From contig JAQCGT010000011.1 of the NCBI GenBank assembly GCA_027730505.1, forward strand, positions 1-43,544: a stretch of 43,544 nt of DNA, read 5' to 3'. The notes under the pieces were generated by a model, which was given only the letters and a program-made list of their open reading frames with translations, did no database searches and was not told the DNA's origin. The stretch is from Actinomycetota bacterium. GTDB taxonomy: Bacteria > Actinomycetota > Acidimicrobiia > Acidimicrobiales > Ilumatobacteraceae. Made by a program: the position numbers and the translations under genes. Below, piece by piece: positions 37,201-42,768 of the stretch; the first letter of the stretch is position 1, and every line of letters begins with the position of its first letter.

Positions 37201-39857
37201 GCCTGCCGGCTGATGGTGTGTCTACAGGCACGATCATCGTGACCCTTCGTGACGCGTCGGGCAACGCGCTCGGCGGCTCGGCGGACTCTGAGACGGTGAC
37301 GATGACCGTGAGCGGTGGCGGGTCGGTCGGAACAGCGACGAAACAGGGCGACGGCACTTATGCTGCCACGTTCACAGCGCCGTCGACGCCAGGCGTCTCG
37401 ACGATCACGGCGAAGTTGGGCGAGACAACGATCGGCACCATCACGCTGTCATCCACGCAGGTGACCGACCGGGTGCGGTATTCGACGGTGACGTCCTCGT
37501 CGGACACGTTCACCGCGGGTGGAACCGGTCCCACAATCACTGTCACATTGAAGAGTGATGCGAGCACGCCGCTCACCGCCAGTGGTGGTCGGGTGGCGCT
37601 GCATTCGGCGGCCGGGTCGCTCGGCGCGGTCACCGATGTGGGCAACGGTACGTACACAGCCACCTTCGATCCCCCCGATACTGCCGGTGACGTCGTCGTG
37701 TGGGCGACCCTCGATGGTCTGGTGCTCGAGGACGTCGCCGTGATCACCGTGCAACCGGCAGCAGCATCAGCCGCGGCATCATCGGTGAGTGTGGCCCGGA
37801 CGGTGTTGCCAGCTGACAGGGCGTCCTCGACCACCGTGACCATCACCGTCCGTGATGTGTACGGCAATGTTCGGACAGCTGGTGGCGACGACGGTGACAT
37901 CACTCTGACCGTCACCGGAGACGGATCGATCGGTTCGGTCAATGACAATGGTGATGGCACCTACTCCGCGACGTTCACGTCGGTGGCCTCGGTCGGCACC
38001 TCGGTGGTGGCGGCACAGATCAATGCCGTTTCGGCTGGGTCGGTGTCGGTGCTTCGTACTCGAGTGAGCGAGGTGACGAGCACCTCGACGCTCTCCGTGT
38101 CATCGTCGACCACCACGGCAGGCGGTTCAATGGTGACGGCGACGGTGCAGTTGGCCGACTCTGGCGGAATCATCACAACCGATGTCGGCGATGTGGTGAT
38201 CCGAACCACCGCTGGTTCAGTTGGTTCCACGTCCTTCTTGTCCGGCATATATTCGGCCGCGGTCACTCCGCCGACATCAACGGGCACCGTGTTGGTTTGG
38301 GCGACGATCGACGGTGTTGCGTTGTCTGCTTCGGCGACAATCACGGTGAATCCGGGATCGGCGAGCACCGGCGCGTCAGTGGTGACAGCATCATCGACGT
38401 CGCTGTCGGCCGATGGTTCATCGACCTCGACGATCACGGTTGCGCTCCGCGATGCATACGCGAACCCACTCACCGCATCGGGCGGCACGGTCGTGGTCTC
38501 GGTGGCCAGCGGGTCGGGTTCGGTCGGTTCGGTGACCAACAACTCGAACGGCACCTACACGGCGACCTACACCGCCGGATATGTTGCCGGGGTGGTTCGA
38601 ATCGAGGCCACCGTTGGCGGGTCGAAGATTGCCGATGCCGCGTTCATCACACTCACCTCCGGGACAGCCACCGCGGCGCAGACGACGATTGACGTGAGTG
38701 ATTCGTCGTTCGTGGCTGATGGCTCGTCGACGGTCACGGTGACGGTGCGTCCGCGCGATGCAAGTGGCAATCTCGTCACCACCGGATCACACACGATCGT
38801 CGTGTCGTCGACGGCTGGCACGATCGCAGACTCGGGTGCGCCCACTCGCCAAGAGGACGGCTCCTATACGGTGACGCTCACCTCTCCCACCACGACGGGA
38901 ACAGCCACGGTGACGGCGACGCTCGGCGGTGTGGCGATCACCGACACCGCTTCGGTGCGCGCTGTGGCCGGTTCGCCGAGCACATCGACGTCGACGGTGT
39001 CGGTCGCGGACGATTCGCTCACCGCTGACGGTTCATCAACGACGACAGTGACGGTGCGTCTACAGGACGCGAATTCGAATCCGATCGTCATTGGGGGAGC
39101 GACGGTAGCGGTGACCGTTACGGGCGAGGGCTCAACGGGCTCGGTTACCGACAACAGAGACGGCTCCTACACCGCCACGTACACAGCGGGATCCAGCTCG
39201 GGATCGGTGACGATCTCGGCGACCGTCGGCGGTTCGTCGATCACCGATACTGCAACGATCACGCTGTCCGCCGCAGCGACGGCTCCTGATGCGCCGACAG
39301 ACCTGGTCGGCACTCCAGGTGTTCGTTCGGTCTCACTCACCTGGACGGCGCCGACAAGTGATGGGGGGGCGACAATCACGGACTACATCGTCGAGTACAG
39401 CAGTAATAGTGGCAGCAACTGGACGACCTTTGCCGATGGCACCTCGGCATCAACTCGAGCGACCGTGACTGGTTTGACCGATGGCACCGAGTACACGTTC
39501 CGGGTGTCGGCCGTGAATTCGGCCGGTACCGGCACAGCATCAGCGACCGAAACGGTCACGCCTGGTGTTCCCGGAACTCCCACCTCGTTCGCAGCGGCCG
39601 ATGGTGCGGACGGCACGGCGACGCTGACCTGGTCGGCGCCAAGCTCCGGCGGCTCGGACATCATTCGTTACGTCGTGAGCTACTCGTCCGACTCAGGATC
39701 GACGTGGTCTGCTGAGGCAGCAGCGGTGAGCGGTGATTCGCTCACCCTCGCCGACGGCACATATGAGGTTCGCGTTCGTGCGGAGAACGCTGCCGGCTTT
39801 GGCGAGTACGCAACGGATTCGGTGACGGTGACGGGCACCCCGCCATCACCGCCGTGA
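28263..39857 (+). CDS. Giant bitopic surface protein: Ig-like pair, TM, CarboxypepD_reg, 12 Big_1-like, 2 FN3 (3864 aa; paralogue 5)
   Basis: At 3864 residues this is the largest gene here. The N terminus aligns with its four paralogues (MRMTLQPDLAELAPGDEV), which decides for ATG 28263. Two Ig-like domains fill 1-205; YVQKPTVPP leads into the single helix at about 211-235. Residues about 240-2460 hold many CarboxypepD_reg-like modules, several carrying inserted loops with paired Cys. Residues 2461-3673 hold twelve Big_1 (invasin/intimin-type) beta domains marked by NGTYTAxFxxP and WATLDG motifs, and 3674-3864 hold two fibronectin III domains (APTDLVGTPGVRSVSLTW; PGTPTSFAAADGADGTATLT). No signal peptide, sortase motif or enzyme motif is seen. 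The Big_1 and FN3 array points to adhesion. As the last gene after the injection-system block it may act as the missing fibre or receptor-binding shaft; this is inference. Confidence 0.85.
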   Translation: MRMTLQPDLAELAPGDEVEFHVAMANDGSDPVEVELELQGLDTDLWALSNPIPVIDAGTVGRTTIRVRMPDDATPGERRISVSIRDASGSVGASAAAALRVGSNDVVAIETDPASVSGRKGARLDTIVRNRGDDSLRLRVAGHSDGATVEIRPAEFDLPSGKGARLKAKITPTSRAWFRERRHGVVLDVRGGTIPATTSAIYVQKPTVPPVFLRALAVLLALAVWAGATLVLFQRMSSTPEEVATGEVTDVVDGDTTPPDVLLAGDVEEEDEGVAPPVVVAGTIDGPRELAGTRVLIERVSFGDEGTTDGSTGKVAALTPVALTSGTVLDKVETATDEKGRFRVASGLIIGAFYRVTAARSGFDLRSQVVRTSEDAPEIELAMTLVPGQGAMTGRVVDGDGNPVGGANIVATQGAVTYRTTTASTGDAIGTWTIDGLATPFTYLVTVASAGFASQQLTVEVDGGASVSGVDATVIRDRGTIRGRITYRDSGVGAVTVALDGEVSRTTTTLTTGDLTGSFDFPNLPYGTYLLTFTAPGWLESSREVTVAAGDVPIDVKDLLPSTAVIQGVVAQQVEAGGCDYPDPTQDAGAVDVGSCGGVGVTVTGENGTWSTTTATGDGSFRLSGIPAGEYTVEFARYGYLPEFYRVVVGAGDVLTLPDDATYDVEMAAYVGPRNRILEPLDTESVQMRLVPTIPLDAAEVTATVRDVTAIDTDFDQLLDTEGGRYFTDWTDGCRGDRVDVTVIGQPEVVCLLEPGGGFSLLGVAPGAAEIVVNAPGFGTSTSTIQVSPEGETQMGLIALTPLASLVLNVTGTGDVPVDGATVFVSPTDPDTPLFKGAAAVRDCTVTRADANDIWQERSTIPDGHDSMKGVCADADSAGDISFARGLGTGSFEVILPVNGSDPTDPVALAGPVPLDHRQLTRAIDVQVGESARLDLRLRRYASIVGSIQVPDTSGTGYTNLRTIEGLEGSGDGEGFPYTFVDDSDGNPRGVRFCEMYLTDDDDIPTGSSAGECRPYDLSYVTPRFSFGTDAGLTAGSFRIDRIPPNEGAVLRDYLISIATDDGDFERSPAGAGGIEGLAFGEDRTLSAVASPRPSSITVHVVWDDGSGTRQPVPGALIRVTGTAGYRTIDVAPFREEIVLTCPAVDCVDGGASDDGFEYSLSPTRTARTDDGLFASLDDPDTAGTDENSFTVGGVYRLGTLTYEASAPGFDFTSDDGLLSASKIDSGGYQLELLPSARRVDGELTFSPSSPGDEVIEAITATLTPSTGGASIVTSVTADGSGVGKFSFTSVRPGSYTLRVSGSGVFTSTTSVSIEPSDDDAKDLDPITLNRTVSLDVILEECKPGKTCASSDDREVVPGATIRLYSSTDSETTWNLVGSATSCSDVNADGCEGLGIATFTDLVASSGTSYKVSVPLLPKSGYRRVTTETVIGALSSDNTVERVEVEQFASITGSVRGKVTATDSDSAAARLAGVTVELKNSNGVTIATATTDGSGVFTFPATERIPDASTYTLDVDQSAGVAADYQDLATPVAVGAVAGPAVRDLGSTAVVLIAEKVTVSGVVTDPTETDINGDPVTLANVRVSVVGGATCPTADGTSTNDDCVWTDSSGAFSLTLSPKATTLKFEEFDPTTWRATYRPVVERSVTPSVGQGISDLSIEMRPALGDMTGTILVRNYEGATATDASGATVVATSTADPSITQSTTTAVDGSFSLTGLLTGAYDIAVTFDGYVDGTYSGVLVVANGSALVPDITLNADVRPVRVKATSGDADLGGLVVTATPPSGSSGLVTVSGTTDADGLVDLDLVPGVWSLSSTNGATGSLTADGSATVDHIDASGVALTVIFDSDLTTQDTSSTPLLTFVEVTGSVTGEDFSGTSTGALEGATVTYDGGSASVSTDGLGAWSMFAPTGIGSIDFTVSKIGYAASSTSATVATTSASAGAATLRALPGTAVTVNLVSSAGGPVAGATVTVTQDGASLSESDDDNNGTIEFPSLSEGEYVLTVDNTNGVVDGASNHLAFGPVNPLSGDDRGTGPRTITVASSMSDVNVVLQQLDVAVTGSVGTSSDAGPVALSGATVTAVSTAAGNTATVTTTLAGSTISGLSLASDRSWTVTVSPPADGTHDDHVPAVRTVAAGGSAALGRVTLASGERTVSGTLAGPAGRTVTITATANGFAEQTITESIEIDTDSVDYELDGLSTDVTWRIDFSVAGVTVTRWIGPGSDDITMNQAVGADAIGSIRVVVVDTAETAARTGSLTVGLELVESTTPGASTTTTLPLARSVEGGSVSTTLTLVAGQSSDSHTFANLIKSSASTDGLLDGRFRVTVTPSVGYSVDVGASATLTGLDPDDQTLLVRLDPDTRNVTATLFDSKGTTSDGDDTALGNRTVTLTRTIDGEVNTITATADDSTTNLYTFSGVLPGTWSLTTPGFSSVPILVPVETADPATPSAAGTLRLLSSTDRLDASRVTASTTSVAVSGTSTITVQLADGNGNLARSGGQVRLFTDLGTIDTVTDINNGTYTARFTAPTTIGTATITASLDGRMLSDTATVEVIAGSADAGESTITLSRASLPADGSSTGTMTIRLADANGNPIRTGGATVSFSESSSHLALDTVGGVTDHGDGSYSQTYTAGTTVGTAVISATVGGSAAGSVSVATTQVTDRVRFSEVAVASSTLTAGGSSTTVTVTLKSGASTALSESAGTVALFSSAGSFGVVSDAADGTYTASFAPPTTAGRYVIWATLDGLTLSRTAVVTVEAGAAVASTSSVSADRFSLPADGTSTGSIIVTLRDAYGNVLDGSADVESVGVAVSGGGSVGASTATKQDNGTYAVTYTAAAAVSTGVVTATLDPSGTPTTIGSLSISNTPVTAIGQYSTLSADAASVQVGGSAVTVSVQLRDGDGAGNNTSSAGVFALYSSGGLISVTSNSLSSNGALEASFTPPSSTGPVTIWATLDGQALSASTTVTVIPGVASASTSSVTVDRFSLPADGVSTGTIIVTLRDASGNALGGSADSETVTMTVSGGGSVGTATKQGDGTYAATFTAPSTPGVSTITAKLGETTIGTITLSSTQVTDRVRYSTVTSSSDTFTAGGTGPTITVTLKSDASTPLTASGGRVALHSAAGSLGAVTDVGNGTYTATFDPPDTAGDVVVWATLDGLVLEDVAVITVQPAAASAAASSVSVARTVLPADRASSTTVTITVRDVYGNVRTAGGDDGDITLTVTGDGSIGSVNDNGDGTYSATFTSVASVGTSVVAAQINAVSAGSVSVLRTRVSEVTSTSTLSVSSSTTTAGGSMVTATVQLADSGGIITTDVGDVVIRTTAGSVGSTSFLSGIYSAAVTPPTSTGTVLVWATIDGVALSASATITVNPGSASTGASVVTASSTSLSADGSSTSTITVALRDAYANPLTASGGTVVVSVASGSGSVGSVTNNSNGTYTATYTAGYVAGVVRIEATVGGSKIADAAFITLTSGTATAAQTTIDVSDSSFVADGSSTVTVTVRPRDASGNLVTTGSHTIVVSSTAGTIADSGAPTRQEDGSYTVTLTSPTTTGTATVTATLGGVAITDTASVRAVAGSPSTSTSTVSVADDSLTADGSSTTTVTVRLQDANSNPIVIGGATVAVTVTGEGSTGSVTDNRDGSYTATYTAGSSSGSVTISATVGGSSITDTATITLSAAATAPDAPTDLVGTPGVRSVSLTWTAPTSDGGATITDYIVEYSSNSGSNWTTFADGTSASTRATVTGLTDGTEYTFRVSAVNSAGTGTASATETVTPGVPGTPTSFAAADGADGTATLTWSAPSSGGSDIIRYVVSYSSDSGSTWSAEAAAVSGDSLTLADGTYEVRVRAENAAGFGEYATDSVTVTGTPPSPP
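35643..39281 (+). repeat. Array of twelve Big_1-like domains, mostly alternating types
   Basis: Twelve domains of about 100 residues can be counted by the motif (N/D)G(T/S)Y or a variant. Domains 3, 5, 7 and 9 share a type with xTxGGSxxTVxVxLK and WATLDG or WATIDG. Domains 2, 4, 6, 8 and 10 share LPADGxSTGxIxVTLRDAxGN or close variants. The pair is repeated as a unit near 630 bases; domains 11 and 12 are both of the second type. Two 22-base blocks, 36225-36246 and 37458-37479, are identical and 1233 bases apart, two pair units. This points to growth by duplication of domain pairs. Confidence 0.75.
39282..39854 (+). other. Two C-terminal fibronectin type III domains of the giant protein
   Basis: Residues 3674-3864 hold two FN3 folds: SVSLTWTAPTSDGG with GLTDGTEYTFRVSAVNSAG, then TATLTWSAPSSGGSDI with YEVRVRAENAAGFGEY. 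The Trp and Tyr core positions are intact. They form the extreme C-terminal tip, the likeliest target-contacting end, and end in TPPSPP. Confidence 0.85.
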
Positions 39858-39879
39858 TTCCTCAGCAGTCAGCGAGCGT

Positions 39880-39885
39880 TACCCT
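39880..39885 (+). promoter_or_regulatory. -10 box of a leaderless promoter
   Basis: TACCCT fits TANNNT and ends 6 bases before the ATG at 39892, so transcription would begin at or next to the start codon. No Shine-Dalgarno is present. Confidence 0.5.
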
Positions 39886-39891
39886 TCGACT

Positions 39892-40302
39892 ATGACCTCG
39901 GAGAGCCAAGATCACCAGGGCACCACTGAGCGCTCGACCTCGGGCACGGTGCGTCGACGTCGGACGGTGCGCCGCGGTCCCGCAATCGGTGGTGATGACC
40001 CTGGCGACGAGTTCGTGAAGGTGCGTTCCGTGGCCGAGGAGCCGGGCGGACGGGTCATCGTCGATGACGGTGATGCTGTGCCCGTGACCGACACGATCAC
40101 TCCCGACGAGGTCACCTCGACCCCGCCGGTCGAAGCGACGCCAGCATCGATGCCGGTATCGGATTCAGCAACGCTGGCACTGGTGCTCGACGCGGTGCGG
40201 TCGTTCCTCGAAGGCCATGACGGTCTGGGCGGTGATCATCCGGTTACCCAAGATCGCCTTGAGCGACTCCGTCGGGTGGCGGTCCTCGTCGAACGGGACT
40301 GA
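39892..40302 (+). CDS. Hypothetical protein, basic then acidic, with C-terminal helices
   Basis: The 136-residue product starts with a Ser/Thr-rich tail and an Arg cluster (TVRRRRTVRRGP), continues with an acidic, Thr/Pro-rich disordered stretch, and ends with two likely helices (ATLALVLDAVRSFLEGHD and TQDRLERLRRVAVLVERD). There is no signal peptide or membrane helix, so it is cytoplasmic, and the Arg cluster could bind nucleic acid. I do not recognise a family. It begins 34 bases after the giant gene but probably has its own leaderless promoter, so it may not belong to the same unit. It converges on the lipoprotein gene. Confidence 0.6.
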   Translation: MTSESQDHQGTTERSTSGTVRRRRTVRRGPAIGGDDPGDEFVKVRSVAEEPGGRVIVDDGDAVPVTDTITPDEVTSTPPVEATPASMPVSDSATLALVLDAVRSFLEGHDGLGGDHPVTQDRLERLRRVAVLVERD

Positions 40303-40317
40303 GCAGTTGTCGGTCGC

Positions 40318-40782
40318 TTAGCCGCCGACGACAACGACGGAACCGGCAGCGCCGCTGTCATTGAGCACCAGCGTCCAGGTCAATGTGGCGTCGTCACGGG
40401 TGAACGACATCTGCATCGTGGTCTCGTCATAGACCCGCTCGAAGAACGTCCAACCGTCGAGTTCGATCTCTGCTCGTGCTTCGGCGGCTACTGCGTCGCG
40501 ATCGACATTGCCAGCGAGGGTGAACTCAGCGGCTGATGAGCCTTGCTCACCAGCGCTGGCCACGATTCCCGACGCGTCGGCGCCAGCGGGCACCGCTGCA
40601 GCAGGTATGTCGTCAGGGATCCCGGCGATCGTCTCGGTGACCACATCCGGAATTGGTTGCTCCGCAGCGGTGCCCTCGGAGTCATCGTCGCCGCTGCAGC
40701 TGGCAATCAGCATGGTTCCAGCGGCGAAGATCAACGCCGGCACAAGACCTCCGGTGACCCGTCGAGCGATGCTGATTGCCAT
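40318..40782 (-). CDS. Small secreted lipoprotein, unknown function
   Basis: The 154-residue protein has a lipoprotein signal (SIARRVTGG, hydrophobic core, lipobox IASC with Cys29), then an acidic linker (SGDDDSEGTAAEQ) and a mature domain of about 100 residues with beta-strand patterns (AEFTLAGNVDRDAV, WTFFERVYDETTMQMSFTRD, LTWTLVLND). It would be attached to the outer face of the membrane. A TAGCCT box 6 bases before the ATG indicates a leaderless transcript. It is divergent from the response regulator gene across an 80-base gap. No family is recognised. Confidence 0.7.
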   Translation of the reverse strand: MAISIARRVTGGLVPALIFAAGTMLIASCSGDDDSEGTAAEQPIPDVVTETIAGIPDDIPAAAVPAGADASGIVASAGEQGSSAAEFTLAGNVDRDAVAAEARAEIELDGWTFFERVYDETTMQMSFTRDDATLTWTLVLNDSGAAGSVVVVGG

Positions 40783-40788
40783 GGCACA

Positions 40789-40794
40789 AGGCTA
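40789..40794 (-). promoter_or_regulatory. -10 box of a leaderless promoter
   Basis: On the minus strand TAGCCT (TANNNT) ends 6 bases before the lipoprotein ATG, with no ribosome site between. Confidence 0.5.
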
Positions 40795-40850
40795 ACCAGT
40801 AGGTGAACCGGTGCTGATCGAGGGGTGATCGCCGCCTCGTGGTGTGGAAC

Positions 40851-40856
40851 TAGTGT
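40851..40856 (+). promoter_or_regulatory. -10 box of a leaderless promoter for the response regulator
   Basis: TAGTGT ends 6 bases before the GTG at 40863. The same hexamer in the context ACTAGTGTGA precedes dcd at 42755, which supports it as a real -10 element. Confidence 0.6.
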
Positions 40857-40862
40857 GAAAAC

Positions 40863-41591
40863 GTGCCGGAGTTGTCAAAAGCCAAATCGAAGGGTGGTGA
40901 CACCGGCACCAGCCACCGTTGGGCGCTCGTCGTCGAGGACGATCCCAACGACCTCGACTTCGCGTCGGAGGTTCTGCGCCGTGAGGGCTTTGCGGTGATG
41001 GGAGCGGCGAGCGCGGCCCGGGCACGCGAACTGTTGCGGTCTCGTGCGATCGACCTGTGCGTGCTCGACCTCGGACTGGAGGACGAGAATGGACTCGATC
41101 TACTGGTTGAGGTGCGTCAGCGGTTTCAGATGCCGCTCATGGTCTCGACCGGCCAGGCCGATGTGGAGACTGCGGTGGTCTGTCTTCGGCTCGGCGCTGA
41201 TGACCACATGGTCAAGCCGTATCCGCCAGCGCTGTTCGCAGCTCGGGTCGCGGCGCTGTTGCGACGCACCGGGGGTGATCGCAGTGACCCGGTGCTTCAG
41301 TTCGATGAGTTGCGGATCGACCTGTCGGCCCGGGAGGTCACCCTCGACGGTGCGCAGGTCGTGATGCCGGCGCGCGAGTTCGATGTGCTGGCGTTCTTGG
41401 CGTCACATCCCCGGCAGGTGTTCTCCCGTCGCCAGTTGCTTGAGCAGGTGTGGGAGTCGTCACCGGAATGGCAGGACGAGGCGACGGTTACCGAGCACAT
41501 CCGCAAGATCAGATTGCGGATCGAACCCGATGCGCATACGCCCCGTTGGATCTCAACGGTTCGGCGTGTCGGCTATCGCTTCAACGGCTGA
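40863..41591 (+). CDS. OmpR/PhoB-family response regulator
   Basis: The 242-residue protein has a 20-residue N-terminal extension, a receiver domain (about 21-135) and a winged-helix Trans_reg_C domain (about 145-241). Receiver residues are complete: acidic pocket E25/D26/D27, phospho-acceptor Asp69 in LCVLDLGL, Thr96 in VSTGQ and Lys118 in MVKPY. The output domain shows the PhoB pattern (PAREFDVLAFLASHPRQVFS, RRQLLEQVW, VTEHIRKIRLRIEPD, WISTVRRVGYRF). No kinase gene is adjacent; the only kinase in the window is the sensorless one at 7769, across the injection-system cluster. It probably binds direct repeats near promoters; the target genes are unknown. Confidence 0.95.
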   Translation: MPELSKAKSKGGDTGTSHRWALVVEDDPNDLDFASEVLRREGFAVMGAASAARARELLRSRAIDLCVLDLGLEDENGLDLLVEVRQRFQMPLMVSTGQADVETAVVCLRLGADDHMVKPYPPALFAARVAALLRRTGGDRSDPVLQFDELRIDLSAREVTLDGAQVVMPAREFDVLAFLASHPRQVFSRRQLLEQVWESSPEWQDEATVTEHIRKIRLRIEPDAHTPRWISTVRRVGYRFNG

Positions 41592-41612
41592 CGCCTGGCA
41601 AACAGGGGGAGC

Positions 41613-42335
41613 TCAACGATGAGCCAGATACGCCCCGAGACCTGAGGCATGCGACAGATCCCAACTCGACGTGACCCGGTCGACCCCCATTGCCACGTGC
41701 CGACGGATGAGCGCGGTGATCATCACGTCGAGGCCGGTGGTTGGGTCGAGTTCGAGCGCCAAGCTGATCGCTTCGGCCGTCGCTCCGGACGCGCCTGACA
41801 AGGTGAGCGAGCCGGTTGGGGCAAACGCCCCGTCGCTCCAGTGATCGCTGATTGCGTCGATGCGGCCGATGCGGTCGACGGTGACGAACGAGTCGGCTGA
41901 CCAGGCACCGGTGCCAACCACGTCGGTGTCCATCACGCTGAGCAACCCGCCGAGTTCGCCCATCACCGAGATGCGTGCGGCGAGGGCCGAGCGCGACAGC
42001 ACCGATGCCGGGTGCACGATTAGGGAGTCCTTTTCGTCGATGTGTTCAATCGCGCATCGGATTGCGCCAGGCAGGCCAATCTCGTGGTGCTCGCTGACGA
42101 CGACCTTGGTCGTGACGTGCGGGAAGCGCAGCCGCACATCACCAGAAAGATTCGACTTCTCCAGTTGGTCCGGGGTGCAGACGAAGACCATCGTCGAGGC
42201 GAGATCGATCGGCAGTCCTGCCGTGGCCCGGGCATATGCAGGCATGCCACGGACCGGTACGACCGGCGCTGGCAGTTCGTAGCCGGTCTCGAGGTATCCG
42301 GCGTAGTGCGTGGCGAGGTTGACGATGATGATCAT
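41613..42335 (-). CDS. Hypothetical protein, possible nucleotidyltransferase-like fold
   Basis: With ATG 42335 (AGGA 6 bases upstream) the product has 240 residues; an in-frame ATG at 42401, 5 bases after a TAGGCT box, would add 22 residues. The sequence begins with a hydrophobic strand, MIIIVNLATHYAG, and has alternating strands and helices: PAPVVPVRGMPAYARAT, STMVFVCTPDQLE, TTKVVVSEHHEIGLPGAIRC and SLIVHPASVLSRS, followed by GLLSVMDTD. This layout faintly recalls sugar-phosphate nucleotidyltransferases that score a substrate against a second site, but the glycine-rich nucleotide-binding loop is not evident. Function is unknown. The gene converges on the response regulator, 21 bases away. 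Confidence 0.6.
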   Translation of the reverse strand: MIIIVNLATHYAGYLETGYELPAPVVPVRGMPAYARATAGLPIDLASTMVFVCTPDQLEKSNLSGDVRLRFPHVTTKVVVSEHHEIGLPGAIRCAIEHIDEKDSLIVHPASVLSRSALAARISVMGELGGLLSVMDTDVVGTGAWSADSFVTVDRIGRIDAISDHWSDGAFAPTGSLTLSGASGATAEAISLALELDPTTGLDVMITALIRRHVAMGVDRVTSSWDLSHASGLGAYLAHR

Positions 42336-42406
42336 CGGTTCCTGCTCCCGCCGACGACGGGCGCCCGGTCCGCACGGTGCATGGCCCTCGTCCTCACGCA
42401 TCCGTG

Positions 42407-42412
42407 AGCCTA
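42407..42412 (-). promoter_or_regulatory. -10 box upstream of the hypothetical gene
   Basis: On the minus strand TAGGCT (TANNNT) ends 5 bases before the ATG at 42401. Transcription would start near that ATG, giving either a leaderless start there or a leader of about 65 bases to the ATG at 42335. Confidence 0.4.
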
Positions 42413-42458
42413 GTACCGGCTCAGCGGCACGGTTCCGGGCCGGAGCTCAGGCTGATTG

Positions 42459-42614
42459 TCACTCGTCGAGTCGAGGCACGTATCTCACATCGCCGCCGTG
42501 CTCACGCATGGTATCGACGACCTGATGCGAGCGATCACGGGCACACACGGCGACGAGGACCTCGCCGGGCTCGAGGTGGGTCCATTCGATGGCAGCATGT
42601 TCATCTGCGCCGAG
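42459..42614 (-). pseudogene. Coding-like fragment directly downstream of tRNA-Gly
   Basis: Starting right at the 3' end of the tRNA on the same strand, a 51-codon frame reads like protein (WTHLEPGEVLVAVCARD, SHQVVDTMREHGG, DVRYVPRLDE) with G/C-rich third positions and a normal stop. It has no ATG, GTG or TTG of its own before the conserved-looking part; the frame only continues upstream through the tRNA. It could be the tail of a lost gene, a gene with an unrecognised start, or chance. Confidence 0.3.
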
Positions 42615-42685
42615 AGCGGATGACGGGAATCGAACCCGCGTATTCAGCTTGGGAAGCTGATGTTCTGCCATTGAACTACATCCGC
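42615..42685 (-). tRNA. tRNA-Gly (anticodon CCC)
   Basis: The minus strand folds as a 71-base cloverleaf. The acceptor arms are GCGGATG and CATCCGC with discriminator T. The D arm contains AGTTCAATGGCAGAAC. The anticodon stem TCAGC/GCTGA encloses the loop TTCCCAA, so the anticodon is CCC. The T arm CGGGTTCGATTCCCG is perfect. The 3' CCA is not encoded. It reads GGG glycine codons. Confidence 0.96.
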
Positions 42686-42754
42686 AGACGCCCTGAGACT
42701 AGCGGCCGTCGCATGGCTCGTCACCTCTGAGATTGCCGATCGGGGCCTGCGAAC

Positions 42755-42760
42755 TAGTGT
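42755..42760 (+). promoter_or_regulatory. -10 box of a leaderless promoter for dcd
   Basis: TAGTGT ends 8 bases before the GTG at 42769, with no Shine-Dalgarno between. The context ACTAGTGTGA is shared with the response regulator promoter at 40851. Confidence 0.55.
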
Positions 42761-42768
42761 GATCTCTC

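Noticed and set aside
35643-39281. Possible CRISPR-like or satellite array
   Set aside because: Repetition follows in-frame protein domains with diverged DNA; there are no uniform repeats and spacers.
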